From positions 23,164,847 through 23,228,846 of the forward strand of contig NC_035176.2 in NCBI RefSeq assembly GCF_001659605.2: DNA of 64,000 bases, read 5' to 3'. Under the pieces are notes generated by a model. The model saw nothing but the letters and a program-made list of their open reading frames with translations. It was not told where the DNA came from and searched no databases. Within the stretch, counting starts at the first letter, position 1. Every line of letters begins with the position of its first letter. Below are positions 1 to 11,645 of this stretch, in pieces. This stretch comes from Manihot esculenta. Lineage: Eukaryota > Streptophyta > Magnoliopsida > Malpighiales > Euphorbiaceae. The translations under genes and the position numbers were made by a program.

Positions 1-556
1 TTGGGCTACATTAGTTAGACTAATGAAATATTTGAGAGGTACCATGAACTATGATATCTTATATAGTGGATTTCCCGTTGTATTAGAATGATACAGTGAT
101 GCTAACTGGATTTCAGATTCAAATGAAATAAAATTCACCAGTAGTTATGTATTCACTCAAGGAGGTGGTGCAATTACATGGAAATCAACCAAACAAAATA
201 TCATTGCTAAATCCACTATGGAGTCAGAGTTTATTGCTCTGGAATTAGCTGGAACTGAAGCTGAGTGGTTAAGAAACTTCTTAGTAAATACTCCGTTAGG
301 AATAAAATCAACATCATCTATATCAATGCGTTGTGATTACCAAGCGACAATAACCATTACAAAGAATAAAACTTTTAATGATAAAAATAGACATATTCGT
401 CTAAGACATAATGTTGTTAAGTAGCTGCTGAAAGATGGAACTATTTCCATTGATTATGTGAAGTCAGAAGTGAATTTGGCCGATCCTCTCACTAAACCTT
501 TAGGGAGAAAACTAATAGATGAAATATCGAGGGGAATGGGACTTGAGCCAATTTGA
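1..556 (+). pseudogene. Ty1/copia RNase H domain, 3' end of pol, broken
   Basis: This is the C-terminal RNase H part of a copia polyprotein, the enzyme that degrades RNA in the RNA:DNA hybrid during reverse transcription. Reading from base 2, the family blocks [42 protein letters not shown] and LADPLTKPL appear in the right order, ending at a natural stop near 554-556. Two in-frame stops (near 89 and 422) show it is not functional; the open stretch 218-424 is only part of it. The element's 3' untranslated region and LTR follow directly. Its 5' part lies outside the window. I am sure of the family and unsure of the lineage. Confidence 0.9.
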
Positions 557-1107
557 AATTAACAGTGATGGAAACCCAATTTTTGTGATTGAAGATCCCA
601 TGAAAAAGGTTCATATGGGTAATAACAAGTCACTTGTTAGTTCTGATAGCACTATTTATTGTTGTCCCTTCCTATGGTGTGAAAAGTGGTAGACTGCATT
701 AATGAGAGGACCAGATGAAAACTCTTAATGATATTCATATCCCTTATGGGTGGTGTATAAATCGCAGTATACACTTGATGATATCACCTATATAAGTGTG
801 GAGTGGGGCCGCTTCTATGAGATTGTGGCATAATCTCTAAAGGACTTATGAACTACCAAGCACACGCATGGCCTATTAGTGCAAAACAGCGTTGACAACA
901 AGGTTTGTGGAGTGTTATGAGATTGATGGGAAATTAGCATACAAAAAAGAGTTTTGGTTCATAGAAACAAAAATTTCACCAATTACTCTGTATGTTAAGT
1001 CTTATTAATCTAGGTCTAGTTCATAGTCTAAAAGACATCAGATTCAAAACATATACACTAAATTTCTAAATCCAACAATGAAAAATCTTTTGAAATATAT
1101 GGGGGAT
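557..1107 (+). other. 3' untranslated region of the copia element
   Basis: This non-coding stretch links the RNase H stop to the 3' LTR. It ends in a purine-rich tract (atatgggggat, about 1096-1107) that fits the polypurine primer for plus-strand DNA synthesis. I see no other gene here. Confidence 0.6.
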
Positions 1108-1529
1108 TGTTGTAAAATTAGTTTAGATTTCAAAAGATTTTATGGTCGTTAAAGATTTTATAGTTATTAAAGATTTTATGGTCGTTGAAGATTTTATAGT
1201 CATTAAAGATTTTATTTATGAGATTTAAATCTAATATTAAATCTGATCGTTATGATTTTATTATATTATCTCAAGATTTTTATGACTGCTTATAACGGTC
1301 ATTTTTTCCACTATAAATAGCCTCCATCTTTACAAAGATAGAGACTCCCATTTTTCTATTTTATTCTTTCTTTCCTCTGTGTTTTATGCTGGGTTATAAA
1401 TTAGAGATAAATTCTTATTGTCCTGATCCTGGAAATTAAATCTCAGAAGAACCTGTTTAATTCTAGGGGATTACAAAATAAATTCTTAAGGACAGTGTTC
1501 AACACGACTCATGTTTCATTATTTTATCA
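1108..1529 (+). repeat. 3' LTR of the copia element
   Basis: The LTR begins TGTTGTAAAATTAG right after the polypurine tract and most likely ends TTTTATCA at 1529. An alternative end is CAACA at 1504, which would mirror the TGTTG start. A diverged second copy lies at 37791-38211, and similarity fades after TTTTATCAT in both, which favours 1529. A tandem run of about 18-bp units (AAAGATTTTATGGTCGTT-like) fills 1130-1215. A TATA-like CTATAAATAG lies near 1311, so the promoter would read to the right. Confidence 0.75.
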
Positions 1530-2269
1530 TGCTTAAACAACACAAAAGGAACAACATGCATCTAAAAGCAAGATTAAATTAAGACTTCTCATCATGCATT
1601 GTTCTCATCTTTTAATTCACCCAAAATAATTTGCTTGCAATGAAAACAAATCTAGAATAACATGCAACCATAGATTGTAACTCAAAATAAAAAGCTTCCA
1701 AGAGCTAAAACCTACCTCTTGAAGAATCAACACCAACAATAAATGGAAAGAGGAGTAGGGAAAGAAAAAGGTTGTAAAAAGGTCTCCAAATCCTCAAATA
1801 TTGAATTCAAGCTTGAAAACTTCATTATAAGCATAGACACCTTCAAAATTTTGTAGATTTTCATATGTGAAGAATAAAAATCAAAGACAGATATGAATCT
1901 TTATCTCTGCCCACAATGGAGAGAGTAATAGCTTTTCATAAGTAGGCTGTAAAAGCGATCTTTGGCGGTCTAACTTGAAAATTTTAAAAAATTATTTTTT
2001 TACTCAAGATACATTTGAAAATATACTTAAAAATTCACTTATGAAAAGCATGTGTTACCTTTCCTATAATTTTCAATCCCAAAATTCTAGATTCTAACAA
2101 ATATTCCGTTAGAAATTGAAATTTCCAATACTAGAATTTAGATAAGTATTACAATTAGTAAAGAATTAATATGCAATTGAGAGATTATATGGAAATACAA
2201 ATTGGGCAGGAGAGTTAGATGAATAAAAATCTATCTCTAGCTATATCTTTTTACTAAATAATGGAGTCG
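1530..2269. other. Non-coding spacer, partly similar to 38212-38460
   Basis: No gene is visible. The stretch near 1707-1725 (acctacctcttg, then aatcaac) and the ggcggt block near 1965 recur in the same order downstream of the related LTR at 37791-38211. Confidence 0.4.
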
Positions 2270-2700
2270 TATCATAGAGTAATAAGAAGTAATCGTATAT
2301 AGCACTTTCCACAATGGAAGCTGAGTTGTAGCATTTTTAGCTATACAAGGCTATTTGGTTGAGGTGCTTTATGGATCATTTGAGAGTGTTAGATGGTGCT
2401 GTAGAGCCAGTAATAATCTGTTGTAACAAATATACAGTAATAGCTTATATAAAATATTCCAAATGTCATAGAAAAACCAAACACATGGACATTAAATATA
2501 ATTAGTTGGACTGTATCTTGGATTAAGAGACAAGTTAATTTAATTGCTTATAGTTTTGATCGGATAGATATTTCACATGCTAGTCCTGCTATTTGAATGG
2601 AGTCTTCGAGCGCTTTATGTAATGTCCTTGAGTCTAATGTTCTCCATGTTTTTATACTTAATACTTCAGGTTCTAGGATGGGTGTAATGGGAGAGCTTAT
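2270..2700 (+). pseudogene. Degenerate Ty1/copia RNase H relic
   Basis: Broken translation of this stretch gives a STMEAEL-like block, then KAIWLR, then HRKTKHMDI. These correspond in order to the copia RNase H blocks (STxEAEY, EAxWLR, RTKHIDI). Many stops and missing bases make it a relic. It differs from the fragment at the window start, so it comes from another copia lineage. No LTR was recognised beside it. Confidence 0.65.
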
Positions 2701-3340
2701 TGACTCAGTTTAGTTTGAATCCCATTCGGTTTCGTTTTCTAAATATGTTTATAATAATAAAATTTATTTTCAAATAACAAAAATATATGAAAGGGAGGGC
2801 AAGTGAAATAAATAGACAAGAGAGAGTGTAAGTTGGAGGGAAAATTGCCTCTAAAATAATTAAAAGTAAATAAGATATTTTATGTTAGTAGAGTCTGTTT
2901 TTTTATCTATAATAATATATATAAATATGGGAAAGACGGGAAGTATCGGCATTGTTAAAAATACCCCACTTTAAATATAAGAATTACAAATTTATTTTTT
3001 ATTTTTATTTAAAAATATTTAATTTAATTAAATAATTATAGTAGTGTGTTATTTAAACTAAAATTATTAAAAATTATATTAGTATTTAATAAAAATAATT
3101 AAGAAGTTATATTGATATTTAATTTTATTATATTAGATTTTTATTATAATCTAAAATAACATTAAAAACTAACTAAAATAAAAAAAAAATCTATATTTAA
3201 AAATTAATAAAAATTAATATTTTTAGTGATACACATGAAATCGTTGCTAATAAAATTCACGGACATGCGAATGTTGGTAAAAAACATTTCACAGACATGC
3301 AGATATTGCTAAAAAAAATTTTCATCGCTCTAACACCTCA
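2701..3340. other. AT-rich spacer
   Basis: No gene is visible. A phrase like ttcacRgacatgc is repeated twice around 3255-3320; its origin is unknown. Confidence 0.4.
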
Positions 3341-3435
3341 TTAAAACTTTGAACTTGGTGATGAGTGTATCTGAGTAAATTTAAAAGATCTCTGATTTTA
3401 CTCCTTTAATTCTCAATTTTTATTTAAAAAAAAAA
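3341..3435 (+). repeat. SINE-like short repeat, copy 1
   Basis: About 90 bp matching three other places in the window (4955-5066, 8965-9061, 36573-36670). The shared core is TGATRAGTGTATCTGAGTAA followed by a block ending in TTTACTC. A poly-A/T stretch follows. The spacing is reminiscent of degenerate pol III A and B boxes, so a tRNA-derived SINE is possible. Confidence 0.4.
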
Positions 3436-4954
3436 TTAGTATAAATTTTATTATAAAACTTGATGAAATTTTTTGCTAATTTTTTGCGACTATAATATAT
3501 CATTAAAATTTTTAACTTAAATTATATTCTAAAATTTTTTGTGTAAGTTATATTCTAAACTTTTTAACAATGAAATTTTTGTTTCAAATAATTTTTAGTG
3601 ATTAGTAATTTATTTGATAAATTAAATTTATATAAAATTTATTTTCTATATTATTGTTTTATTATTTTAAAATAATACTAACATATTAATTTTTATCTAT
3701 AATAACTAAAATTCTAATATCATTAAAAATATTAAAATGATCAAATATTAATATTTTTTAATAAAAATAATACTTTACAAATAATGATATTTTGTTATAT
3801 TAAAAAGTAATTATAAATAAAATAATTGATAATAAAAATTAGCCGTACCTTTTAAATTGTAAATAACTAAATTTAAAATTAAATATTTTATGTAAATTAA
3901 AAATATAAAATTATTAATTTTAAAATTTATTATATTAATATAAAGAATAATTAAATATACCATTTATTTTCCTTACAATCTATTTTGTAATTGTATTGTA
4001 ATAATTTTTTAAAAAGTTATATACTTAATAACTTTATTATATAATAAATATTATTATATAAATAAAAATTTTATATTTTACTACAATATTTATAATAATA
4101 AATTAACTAAAGTAATATTTCTTATTTGTTTTATATTAGGATAATCTTTTTAACTAATTTTAATTTAATATTCTCATGATAATTACAATAATAAAACACT
4201 AAATTTAATTATTTTATAAATGACTAAATTTTAAAATTAAACGTTTTATGTAAAGCAAAAGTTTATTAATTTTAAAATTTTTATAATAATAGAATAAAGT
4301 TAATTAATAATAAACTATTTATTATAGTTATAATATATATTATATAATTGTACTAAAAAAACAATAATGTTTTATTGTATTAAAAAATGACTATAAATAA
4401 AATAATTAAAAATTAAAAATTTGTCATATATTTCAAATTAGTTTAAGGCAGGCTATAGACAATAATTCATAAGTTGAGCTATAGAGTGTATCAAATACTC
4501 TTGGAAAGATAAGAAAAAATTATACAACTTTTATGAAACACCTGCAATTAAGAAAATAAAAATTAACGTTTCTAATAAAAATAAAATTAATATTTATACA
4601 AAAAGTTATATATAAATAGAAGTTATTTAATTTGCGTAGTTGAAGATTTATAGTCTAATTTATATACGAACTTAATTTATTAAATTGATAATTTTAATTG
4701 GTTAAAATTATTTTATTTTAATTAAATTAATAAGTATTTATTAAATTTGTGATTCTATCGGAATTAGATTTAATAAAATAATAATTTTAATCGGTTAAAA
4801 TTAATTGTGTTTTGGTTAAATTTTATAGAGTTGAAATTCTATATGAATTTAATAAATTTTAATTGATTGAAACTAATTTTATTTATTACTATGCATGTAT
4901 ATATAGTTTTTAATTTTTCAATATTATTTTCAAAAATATATATATATATATATA
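3436..4954. other. Very AT-rich spacer with degenerate internal duplications
   Basis: No gene is visible. Two blocks are repeated in diverged direct copies: 3857-3965 resembles 4207-4318, and 3776-3850 resembles 4362-4440. Short open frames here are low-complexity chance frames. Confidence 0.4.
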
Positions 4955-5066
4955 GCACTCACAGACTTAGCTTGATAATAAACTGCATCAGAGTAAATTT
5001 GAAAAATTTCAGGTTCTACAGAACCTTTCTCAATTCTCAGTCCTCCTATTTAGAAATTTTTTTTTT
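4955..5066 (+). repeat. SINE-like short repeat, copy 2
   Basis: Starts gcactcacagacttagct and contains gagtaaatttgaaa and aggttctac, the last looking like a weak B box (GGTTCNANNC). It ends in a poly-T run. It is the same repeat as copies 1, 3 and 4. Confidence 0.45.
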
Positions 5067-6599
5067 TATTATGTTACTGAAAAATTATTTAAATATCTTA
5101 CATTATTATATTAATAATTTCTAATTATAGAAGAAGATAGGATATTATATGATTGAAAGTTTTTAGCTTTTTGATCATCATGTGATTCCTAATAGGTCTT
5201 TTCAATCACTAAAAAGCTTTTAATTCGGTTTTGTGAAATTTTTAAGTTGTTTTAGTAATTTTATAAAACAATTAATTTCTTCTATACTATTGTCTATTAC
5301 TTATCTTAATGCAATAAATATATTCATAACTGAAATTTTATAAATAAATTTAATTGGTGGATTTTTATTAGAGTTATTATATTTTCTAATTTTAACATAA
5401 AATTTTTGAAAAACTTAAAATTTAATGATTAAATATTAAATTGCATATATATTATGAAATTAAATCAATATAAAACTGGGGTGATGCTAGAATTTTTTTT
5501 TACTTTGATAATTTTTTCTAATTAAATTTTAATTACATTTATTTTATTTTAGTTTGACTGTAATTTATTATGTTTATTTAGAGTAAAAATATATTATTAA
5601 AAAAATAATATATATATATATATATAATATTACATATAAAATTTCTGGTTGGGCTTGAATGGTTCCAATATATTAGATATGTAATTACTTGAGTGAGGGT
5701 GGAATAATTCCTTGTTGCCATTTTCACTAAAGCTTTTGTGAAAGACTGCAACTCCCATAATTTTGGTTCTTGAAAAAGAAAAACAAAAGCACCCGAGAAA
5801 GAAATAGCTTTAATTAGAAGAAGGGAGGAGAGAGAGAGATTAGTAAAGCAAAGCATAATATATAAAGGGAAATACAAGGGAGAATATCTGACAAGGATTC
5901 GTCCTGTGCTTATAGCATTTTCTCAACCACCACTTAGCCATAAAGAAACAAGTATGTCTAGCCCTTTAGCCAGACGAATTGGATCCACCCACCAGGCTTG
6001 TCCTATGTAGCAGCAGCTCTCTCTCTTTCTTTTTTGCTTTGTGTTCATTCATGTCAATCTTATATATGCCATGCGCTTTATACATCTCTGCTCTTTTCAG
6101 GTGCTCTCATAGTACAATCACATCCCCCATATCTATATATACTAAATATATGTTTATTATTAATTTATTCAACACCTAAATTAAAATTCAATCTGTTTAA
6201 TACTTAAATTATAAAAATTATAACAATTAAATATAAATTTAGTTATATTATTAACAATTTATTAAAAAAATTTAAAATTAATCATATATATTGATGACTT
6301 TATTATGAAATTTGCTAAAGAGCAAAGTTAAATGAGAGAAATTTATTTTCTTTTTGTCTAATCATTAAAATTTTAAGTGTATTTGGCAATAAATTAAATT
6401 ATTTTTAATTTTTTTTATAAATTATTAATAATATATGTGAGATTCACCTGTTTGAAATTATATATAACAGTCTACTAAATAATTTGATTAACCATTTTGG
6501 ATCAAGTGAACAGTTAGTTTAAAAGTTATTTGGGTCTGAGTGAACGGCCCATTTTAATTAGTATCAGTGCCCTCTTAAGTCAAAAAATTATGCTGGAGT
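5067..6599. other. AT-rich spacer
   Basis: No gene can be supported. The stretch 5640-6110 is less AT-rich, with (ga)n and (ct)n runs at about 5829-5840 and 6018-6026. It could be a host untranslated region or an old repeat, but no coding or RNA signature was seen. Confidence 0.35.
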
Positions 6600-7075
6600 T
6601 AGGGGTGAGCATTCGGTCGGTTCGGTTCAAAACCGAACCGAACCAAATAAACCGAAAATCAAAATTTTAGTATTTATGAAAACCGAACCGAACCGATTTT
6701 GGTCAGAAACTGAATCGAACCGAACCGGTCTGATTCGGTTCGATTCGGTTCGGTTTGATCGGTTTCGATTTTTAATAATTTTTTTATTTTTTACACTTTA
6801 TTTTTAATATTTTAAAATTTAATTAAAATATTTTAATGTTAATATGATCTAATTTCTCTATATAATTGAAAAAACATATTATTATCACTAATCGGTTCGG
6901 TTCGGTTTTTTTGGTTTTTTTCTGATTAAAACCGAACCGAACCGAACCGAAATAACTGAAATTTCTAAAATTAAAAACCGAACCGAACCGAAATGTATAA
7001 AAAACCGAACTAAAATTTTAAATCAGTTCGGTTCGGTTGGTTTTTTCGGTTTGAACCGAATACTGCTCACCCTTA
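6600..7075. mobile_element. hAT-type MITE, copy 1
   Basis: A 476-bp non-autonomous DNA transposon. It starts TAGGGGTGAGCA and ends TGCTCACCCTTA, a 12-bp terminal inverted repeat with one mismatch. It is flanked by an exact 8-bp target-site duplication GCTGGAGT (6592-6599 and 7076-7083). The 8-bp duplication and the TAGGGGTG end are typical of hAT elements. The interior is built from CGGTTCGGTT and its complement AACCGAACCG, so the whole unit can fold back on itself. There is no coding capacity, so it would need a transposase from elsewhere. A second copy is at 49243-49703. Confidence 0.85.
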
Positions 7076-8964
7076 GCTGGAGTTGCGAGAAAAGTGCTAC
7101 CGTGTGAGACGAGGTGGAATCGTCCGAAATACTAGTGAACCATAATACTCGAGAGTTCGATCCTGATTTAACAATTGTATCCGATTTAGTTTCAACGAGA
7201 ACATCGCAAATTTAGTAGGAGAGTGTCAAATTATTTGGATCAGTTTAGACCGAGCTGTTTCACTATAATATTACAAAAAATAAAAAATTTATTTGAGTCG
7301 ATTTGAAAATATAATATTACAAAAAATAAAAAAATAATTACAAAATTTTATCAGTAAACGGTTTGCAAATTTAATAGGTTTTTCATAATTTAATCAATAA
7401 ATTTCCGTAGTTATTTTTTTTTATAATATAATATTTATAAATTTAAGTATTTAATAAATCATAATTTTAATTCTCATGTTTATATATTAATATATGGATA
7501 ATCAATAATCCGAAAAGTATAATAGATAAATAATTACAAATGGATGCACTTGTTTAGTCATCAATACCTACTTTACTAAGATTCAATTTTTCCATGGAAG
7601 TTTAATCATCATTATCATTGAAATTATTATTAATTTCCTAATTAAATCCAATTTATTTGAACTTATTAGTTCTTGTAAGAAGTGCAAACATCTTGAGTGG
7701 ATTCCAAATCAATCGGATTTAGATGTGCTTTACTTTTTTTTTTTTTTAATTTTTCGATTAAATTATTAAAAGAATACTAGATTCAAGTAACTAACAAAAT
7801 CATTATTGCAAAATTAATTAATAATTTATAAAATGAGCTAAGCTTTACTTTTGGTTGACCCTTTTATTATTATGGGTTTCTTGTACTTTTAGGTTGAGAG
7901 AAAATTTATGATTATTTTATTTTTAATAAAGTAATTTTTTTACTTTACAGATAATCACTATAAATTAATAATTATTTTACTTAATTATTAAAATAATAAA
8001 GTTTAAACAAAGTAAATAAATATAAAATTAAAAGGCATTGGAAGAACCACGTTGAGAAGAAATGGAAATTAATACAATACAAACCCTAGCTAGATAATGA
8101 TTACTAGCATTAATTAGCATTAAGCCACGTAGTAACAACAAGAGATGATGGATAGCAAGCAAATGACAAAAACAGGGGTTAGCATTTTTGAAGTTGGATT
8201 TGATTAAACATAAACAAAAAGAAAGATCTACCTCTCCCCTTTTGTTTCCATGCATGCTTTTACAAAATATTAATTCTAATATTTTTTTTTTTATAAATAT
8301 AAAATTAGGAGACCCACCACAGCACTAACTCTCATAATAGCTGTAAACAGATATCTAGGGTTTAAAGTAGCCTATCACCAACTTGATTTTACTTGATAAA
8401 GGTTATTAGTTGGGGAGACAAAGTAATCAAACTCCACATTAATGCTCAACTAATTAAACATTATCAATAGCATTAGTAGATGGAAGAGCTCAAGGACAAA
8501 AGAAAAATCTATTTGTGTTTTTATTTAAATAATATAATAATAAAAGGAAACAACAAAAGGAAACCTATGTTTTTGTGCATTACAAGACAAATTCCGTGCT
8601 TTGTTTTGCAATTTAATTCATTTATTGAGATAGGATAGTACCGATTTTTTTTTCTTTTATTTATTTAGATTATGAATTTAAATTTTAAATATATAAAATA
8701 TTTTTAAAATTAAAAAATTACCCCATCAACTATTTTGATAAATAATTTATTTTTCCAACAATCCCTCAATGATATAATTCTCATTAACCACTTCTGTTCA
8801 TTAACTATAATAAACCATATATATTTTTCCTCCTTTTCCCCATAAGTCGGCTTTGTTCATTTGCAATATAAAATTTTGGTTGCACCAACATATATACAGT
8901 TGGTATAAGTTCACAAAATAAATATTTTTTTTATTTTTTTATTAAATTTTAAAGATAAAACTCC
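7076..8964. other. AT-rich spacer
   Basis: No gene is visible. The small open frame at 8028-8255 has no recognisable motif. A single gttcgatcc phrase at 7156 resembles a pol III B box, but no A box or tRNA fold was found with it. Confidence 0.35.
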
Positions 8965-9061
8965 GCACTTACAGATTTAGTCTAGTGATAAGTGTATCTG
9001 AATAAATTTGAAATATCTCAAATTTTATTCTCCAATTTCTATTTCAAATAAATAAATAAAA
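8965..9061 (+). repeat. SINE-like short repeat, copy 3
   Basis: The best conserved copy: gcacttacagatttagtct, then agtgataagtgtatctga, ending in a TAAA-rich tail (aaataaataaataaa). The tagtctagtgataag part resembles a pol III A box. Confidence 0.45.
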
Positions 9062-9088
9062 TCTCATCAAAATTAACGTATCAGGAAA

Positions 9089-9174
9089 AAGATCTTTTTA
9101 TAATAAAAGGTTTTGATCATTTATACCTTTTAAGATCCTTTTATAATAAAAGATTTCGATCATTTAGATCTTTA
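9089..9174. repeat. Tandem duplication, 2 x 43 bp
   Basis: Two adjacent units begin aagatcYttttataataaaa (9089 and 9132), each followed by a gatcattta block. They differ at a few bases. Confidence 0.7.
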
Positions 9175-9665
9175 ATTAATGAAATAAAGAAAAACTTTCT
9201 TTATTTATTAATTTGATTTCTTAACTTAATATTACAATTATTTATTTATTATTTATTTTTATAATTGTAAAATTAATTAAAAAGTGAAAAATTAAGAGAA
9301 GATGAGAAGGGTGAGTAGCTACCTAGCTTTGATCACTAAATAACAATATAATTTGATTAGTCGGAAGTGGAAGGCCATGAAGCCACGTCTCTCCAATCAG
9401 AAAACCTTTTCATGCAAATATAGCTAAGGCCAATTGAAATCATCACATACATATATGGAAAAGTTTAGGTATATGTTTATAATCATGCCTCCTTCCTATC
9501 GCATTTAATCATCGTGGATTTCTTTCAATCACAATTCATCATGGATTTCTTTCAATCACAATAAAATGTCTGTATTCACCTTCATCACATTAGATGAATT
9601 GATATTTCTCCCTTTTCCCTTAATTAAAATTTTTTAATTCAAATTTTAAATATAGAAATTTTACA
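9175..9665. other. AT-rich spacer
   Basis: No gene is visible. The phrase catggatttctttcaatcacaat is repeated with small changes near 9512-9560. Confidence 0.35.
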
Positions 9666-9894
9666 GAAAATATTTTATCTCGTTAATAAATTTATTTGTT
9701 ATGAATTTAAATCGAACTAATAAACTTTTAAGTCTGAATAATTTAGAGAGAAAAAAAAAACAACTCTTTATATTGTTTGTGAAAACATTTTATCCCATTA
9801 ATAGATTTATTTGTTGTGAGTTTAAATTGAACTAATAAACTTTTACGTCTGAATAATTTAGGGAGAAAAAAAAGTAACTCTTTATATTGTTTGT
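9666..9894. repeat. Tandem duplication, 2 x about 115 bp
   Basis: Units 9666-9780 and 9781-9894 begin gaaaatattttat / gaaaacattttat and both end ctctttatattgtttgt. They are near-identical with scattered substitutions, so this is a simple old direct duplication of AT-rich DNA. Confidence 0.8.
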
Positions 9895-10018
9895 CTCCTT
9901 TTAAATGATTACGACTAATCTTCCGCTGTAACTTTGCAATATCCTGGAGAATATGGCAATCTAATTATTAAGAGATGAATAATAGAATTGTTCTTATCTT
10001 ATAATGATCGATAATGGA
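9895..10018. other. Spacer and left target flank of the Athila element
   Basis: No gene is visible. The five bases at 10014-10018 (atgga) pair with atcga at 26153-26157 as a decayed target-site duplication. Confidence 0.5.
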
Positions 10019-11627
10019 TGTCGAAACTACAAAAAATAATCTATTAAAATATTAACAATTAAAAATTATATATAGTGGCAATAGTATCGAAATTACAAAG
10101 AATTGACACTATGACTTTTTAAACAATAACTTGGGCAAATAAGTAACAGTACTAAAATAAGGAGGATTTTGATAATAAACTAAAATAAAAATTAAAGTAA
10201 TGTAAGAAAGCAATAATTAAAAGAAGAACAAATCAATGAGAACAAGCTCTAGTTGAAGTATAAAATCCATTTCAGTTTTAAAATTGATCATCGATACTTA
10301 AATTTTTTTATTCATTTCAATAAATTAGTTTTGGTTATAGAAGATGTCATATAACCAAATATCTCCTTAGGTTTAGATTAATTAGGAAATATTCACTAAT
10401 TAATCACTAGCCAACAAATCGCCCAAAGAACATCCTTGGTATTTTTACTTATCAACTATTAACTGCTTTAAGTAATAGAGAGACATAATTCTAACTGACT
10501 AACTGCGTGATGAGTTTGAGTTAGATTATGCAACTTCTTAGTTGTTATACTAATTATTACTTGTGTTTGAACAACCTAAGCAATTACGAACTTCAAGCAT
10601 TCAAACTAACATTATACTACTTTGAAATCAAGAACAATGGGCCCTATTGATCCAATGACAAAGCAATAATAAGATGAAGTACAGAATTTGTATAAATATT
10701 GAGAATAAAATATAAATAATGAAGTTTAGATCTCACAATTCATATAGAAATTGAAATTTCTTCCTAACTTCAACTAGAGATGGATTTTTTAGCCACTCAT
10801 GGCTTACAAATAAAAAATAAAAGAGAAAAGAGATGAACAAATGATTTGGTGTTGTGCAGAATCGAGTGTGTGATCATCCTTGACTGCCTTCAATGTTGTG
10901 TTTAAATAGGTGTTAGAACCTTAGCAGCAATAGAATTCTTCTTTGATTTGATTTGGATTTGTTTCTTAAATGTGTTTCTTCATGAATAGAAGTCCTTGAT
11001 TTAAGGAAGTCTTTGTGCCACATGTTCGAGGAGATTCTGGTGTGGGTCCCATATTTTAATGTGATGACCAAGTCTTTAAATTTTTAAAATCTAGAAATTT
11101 TTCGCCTGCTGTTGGTTCTGTATAATCCGTTGATTTGCCCAGTTGATTTGGGTAAATTGTCTAGGCAAACCCCAGTCTGAGAGCTTTATGCGGGACCGTT
11201 CTGGGTTTCTACATAAGTTGTTGGTTTGGGCAAGTTGCCCAGGCAAATCACCATCTGAAGACTTTCCGAGCTTCCGTGTATTCTACAGATTTGGCCAGTT
11301 AGATTAGGTAATTTGCCATATGAAGACTTCCGGATTTTTGCATAAGTTGTCGATTTGCCCAGTTGGTTTGGGCAAATCACTTGGGCAAATCCACTGTAGG
11401 TCAGGACAATTTCGCGTTTCAGTGTAATCCGCGACTTCAGTGCAACAAAGGATTTGCCCAAATCGACTAGTGCAATCATTTTCAGCGCTTTTAAGCATCT
11501 TTTCATTAATTCTCCTTTTCTTTTTGCTTTTCTACAAATTATGGTGAAAAATACAAAATAAGTTAGAAAAATATTGAATTAAGTGCTAAGAAAAGTAGGA
11601 AAAATGTGTATAAATTATGTTTGATCA
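10019..11627 (-). repeat. 3' LTR of the Athila element
   Basis: On the minus strand it begins TGATCAAACATAATTT just after the polypurine tract and ends TTTCGACA. It pairs with 24476-26152. The length difference (1609 versus 1677 bp) is largely explained by a 98-bp duplication in the other LTR. The open frames at 11186-11506 lie inside it and are not genes. Confidence 0.85.
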
Positions 11628-11645
11628 AATACCCCCACACCTAAC
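11628..11645 (-). promoter_or_regulatory. Polypurine tract of the Athila element
   Basis: On the minus strand this reads GGTGTGGGGGTATT directly before the LTR start TGATCA. It is the expected primer for plus-strand DNA synthesis. Confidence 0.75.

Noticed and set aside
5890..6005. Possible microRNA-like hairpin (attcgtcctg against cagacgaat)
   Set aside because: Pairing does not extend beyond about ten bases and no known microRNA matched from memory.
5578..6207. Less AT-rich stretch with small frames, possible host exon or untranslated region
   Set aside because: No domain, codon bias or splice structure could be supported, and the frames contain simple (ct)n and (at)n runs.
6640..6990. 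AACCGAACCG tracts as telomere-like repeats
   Set aside because: The unit is not a plant telomere repeat and is bounded by transposon ends with 8-bp target duplications.
7140..7180. tRNA fragment suggested by gagagttcgatcctg
   Set aside because: Only a B-box-like phrase is present; no A box, anticodon arm or acceptor stem was found.
8028..8255. 75-codon minus-strand frame
   Set aside because: No recognisable motif and low-complexity Leu-rich content; likely chance.
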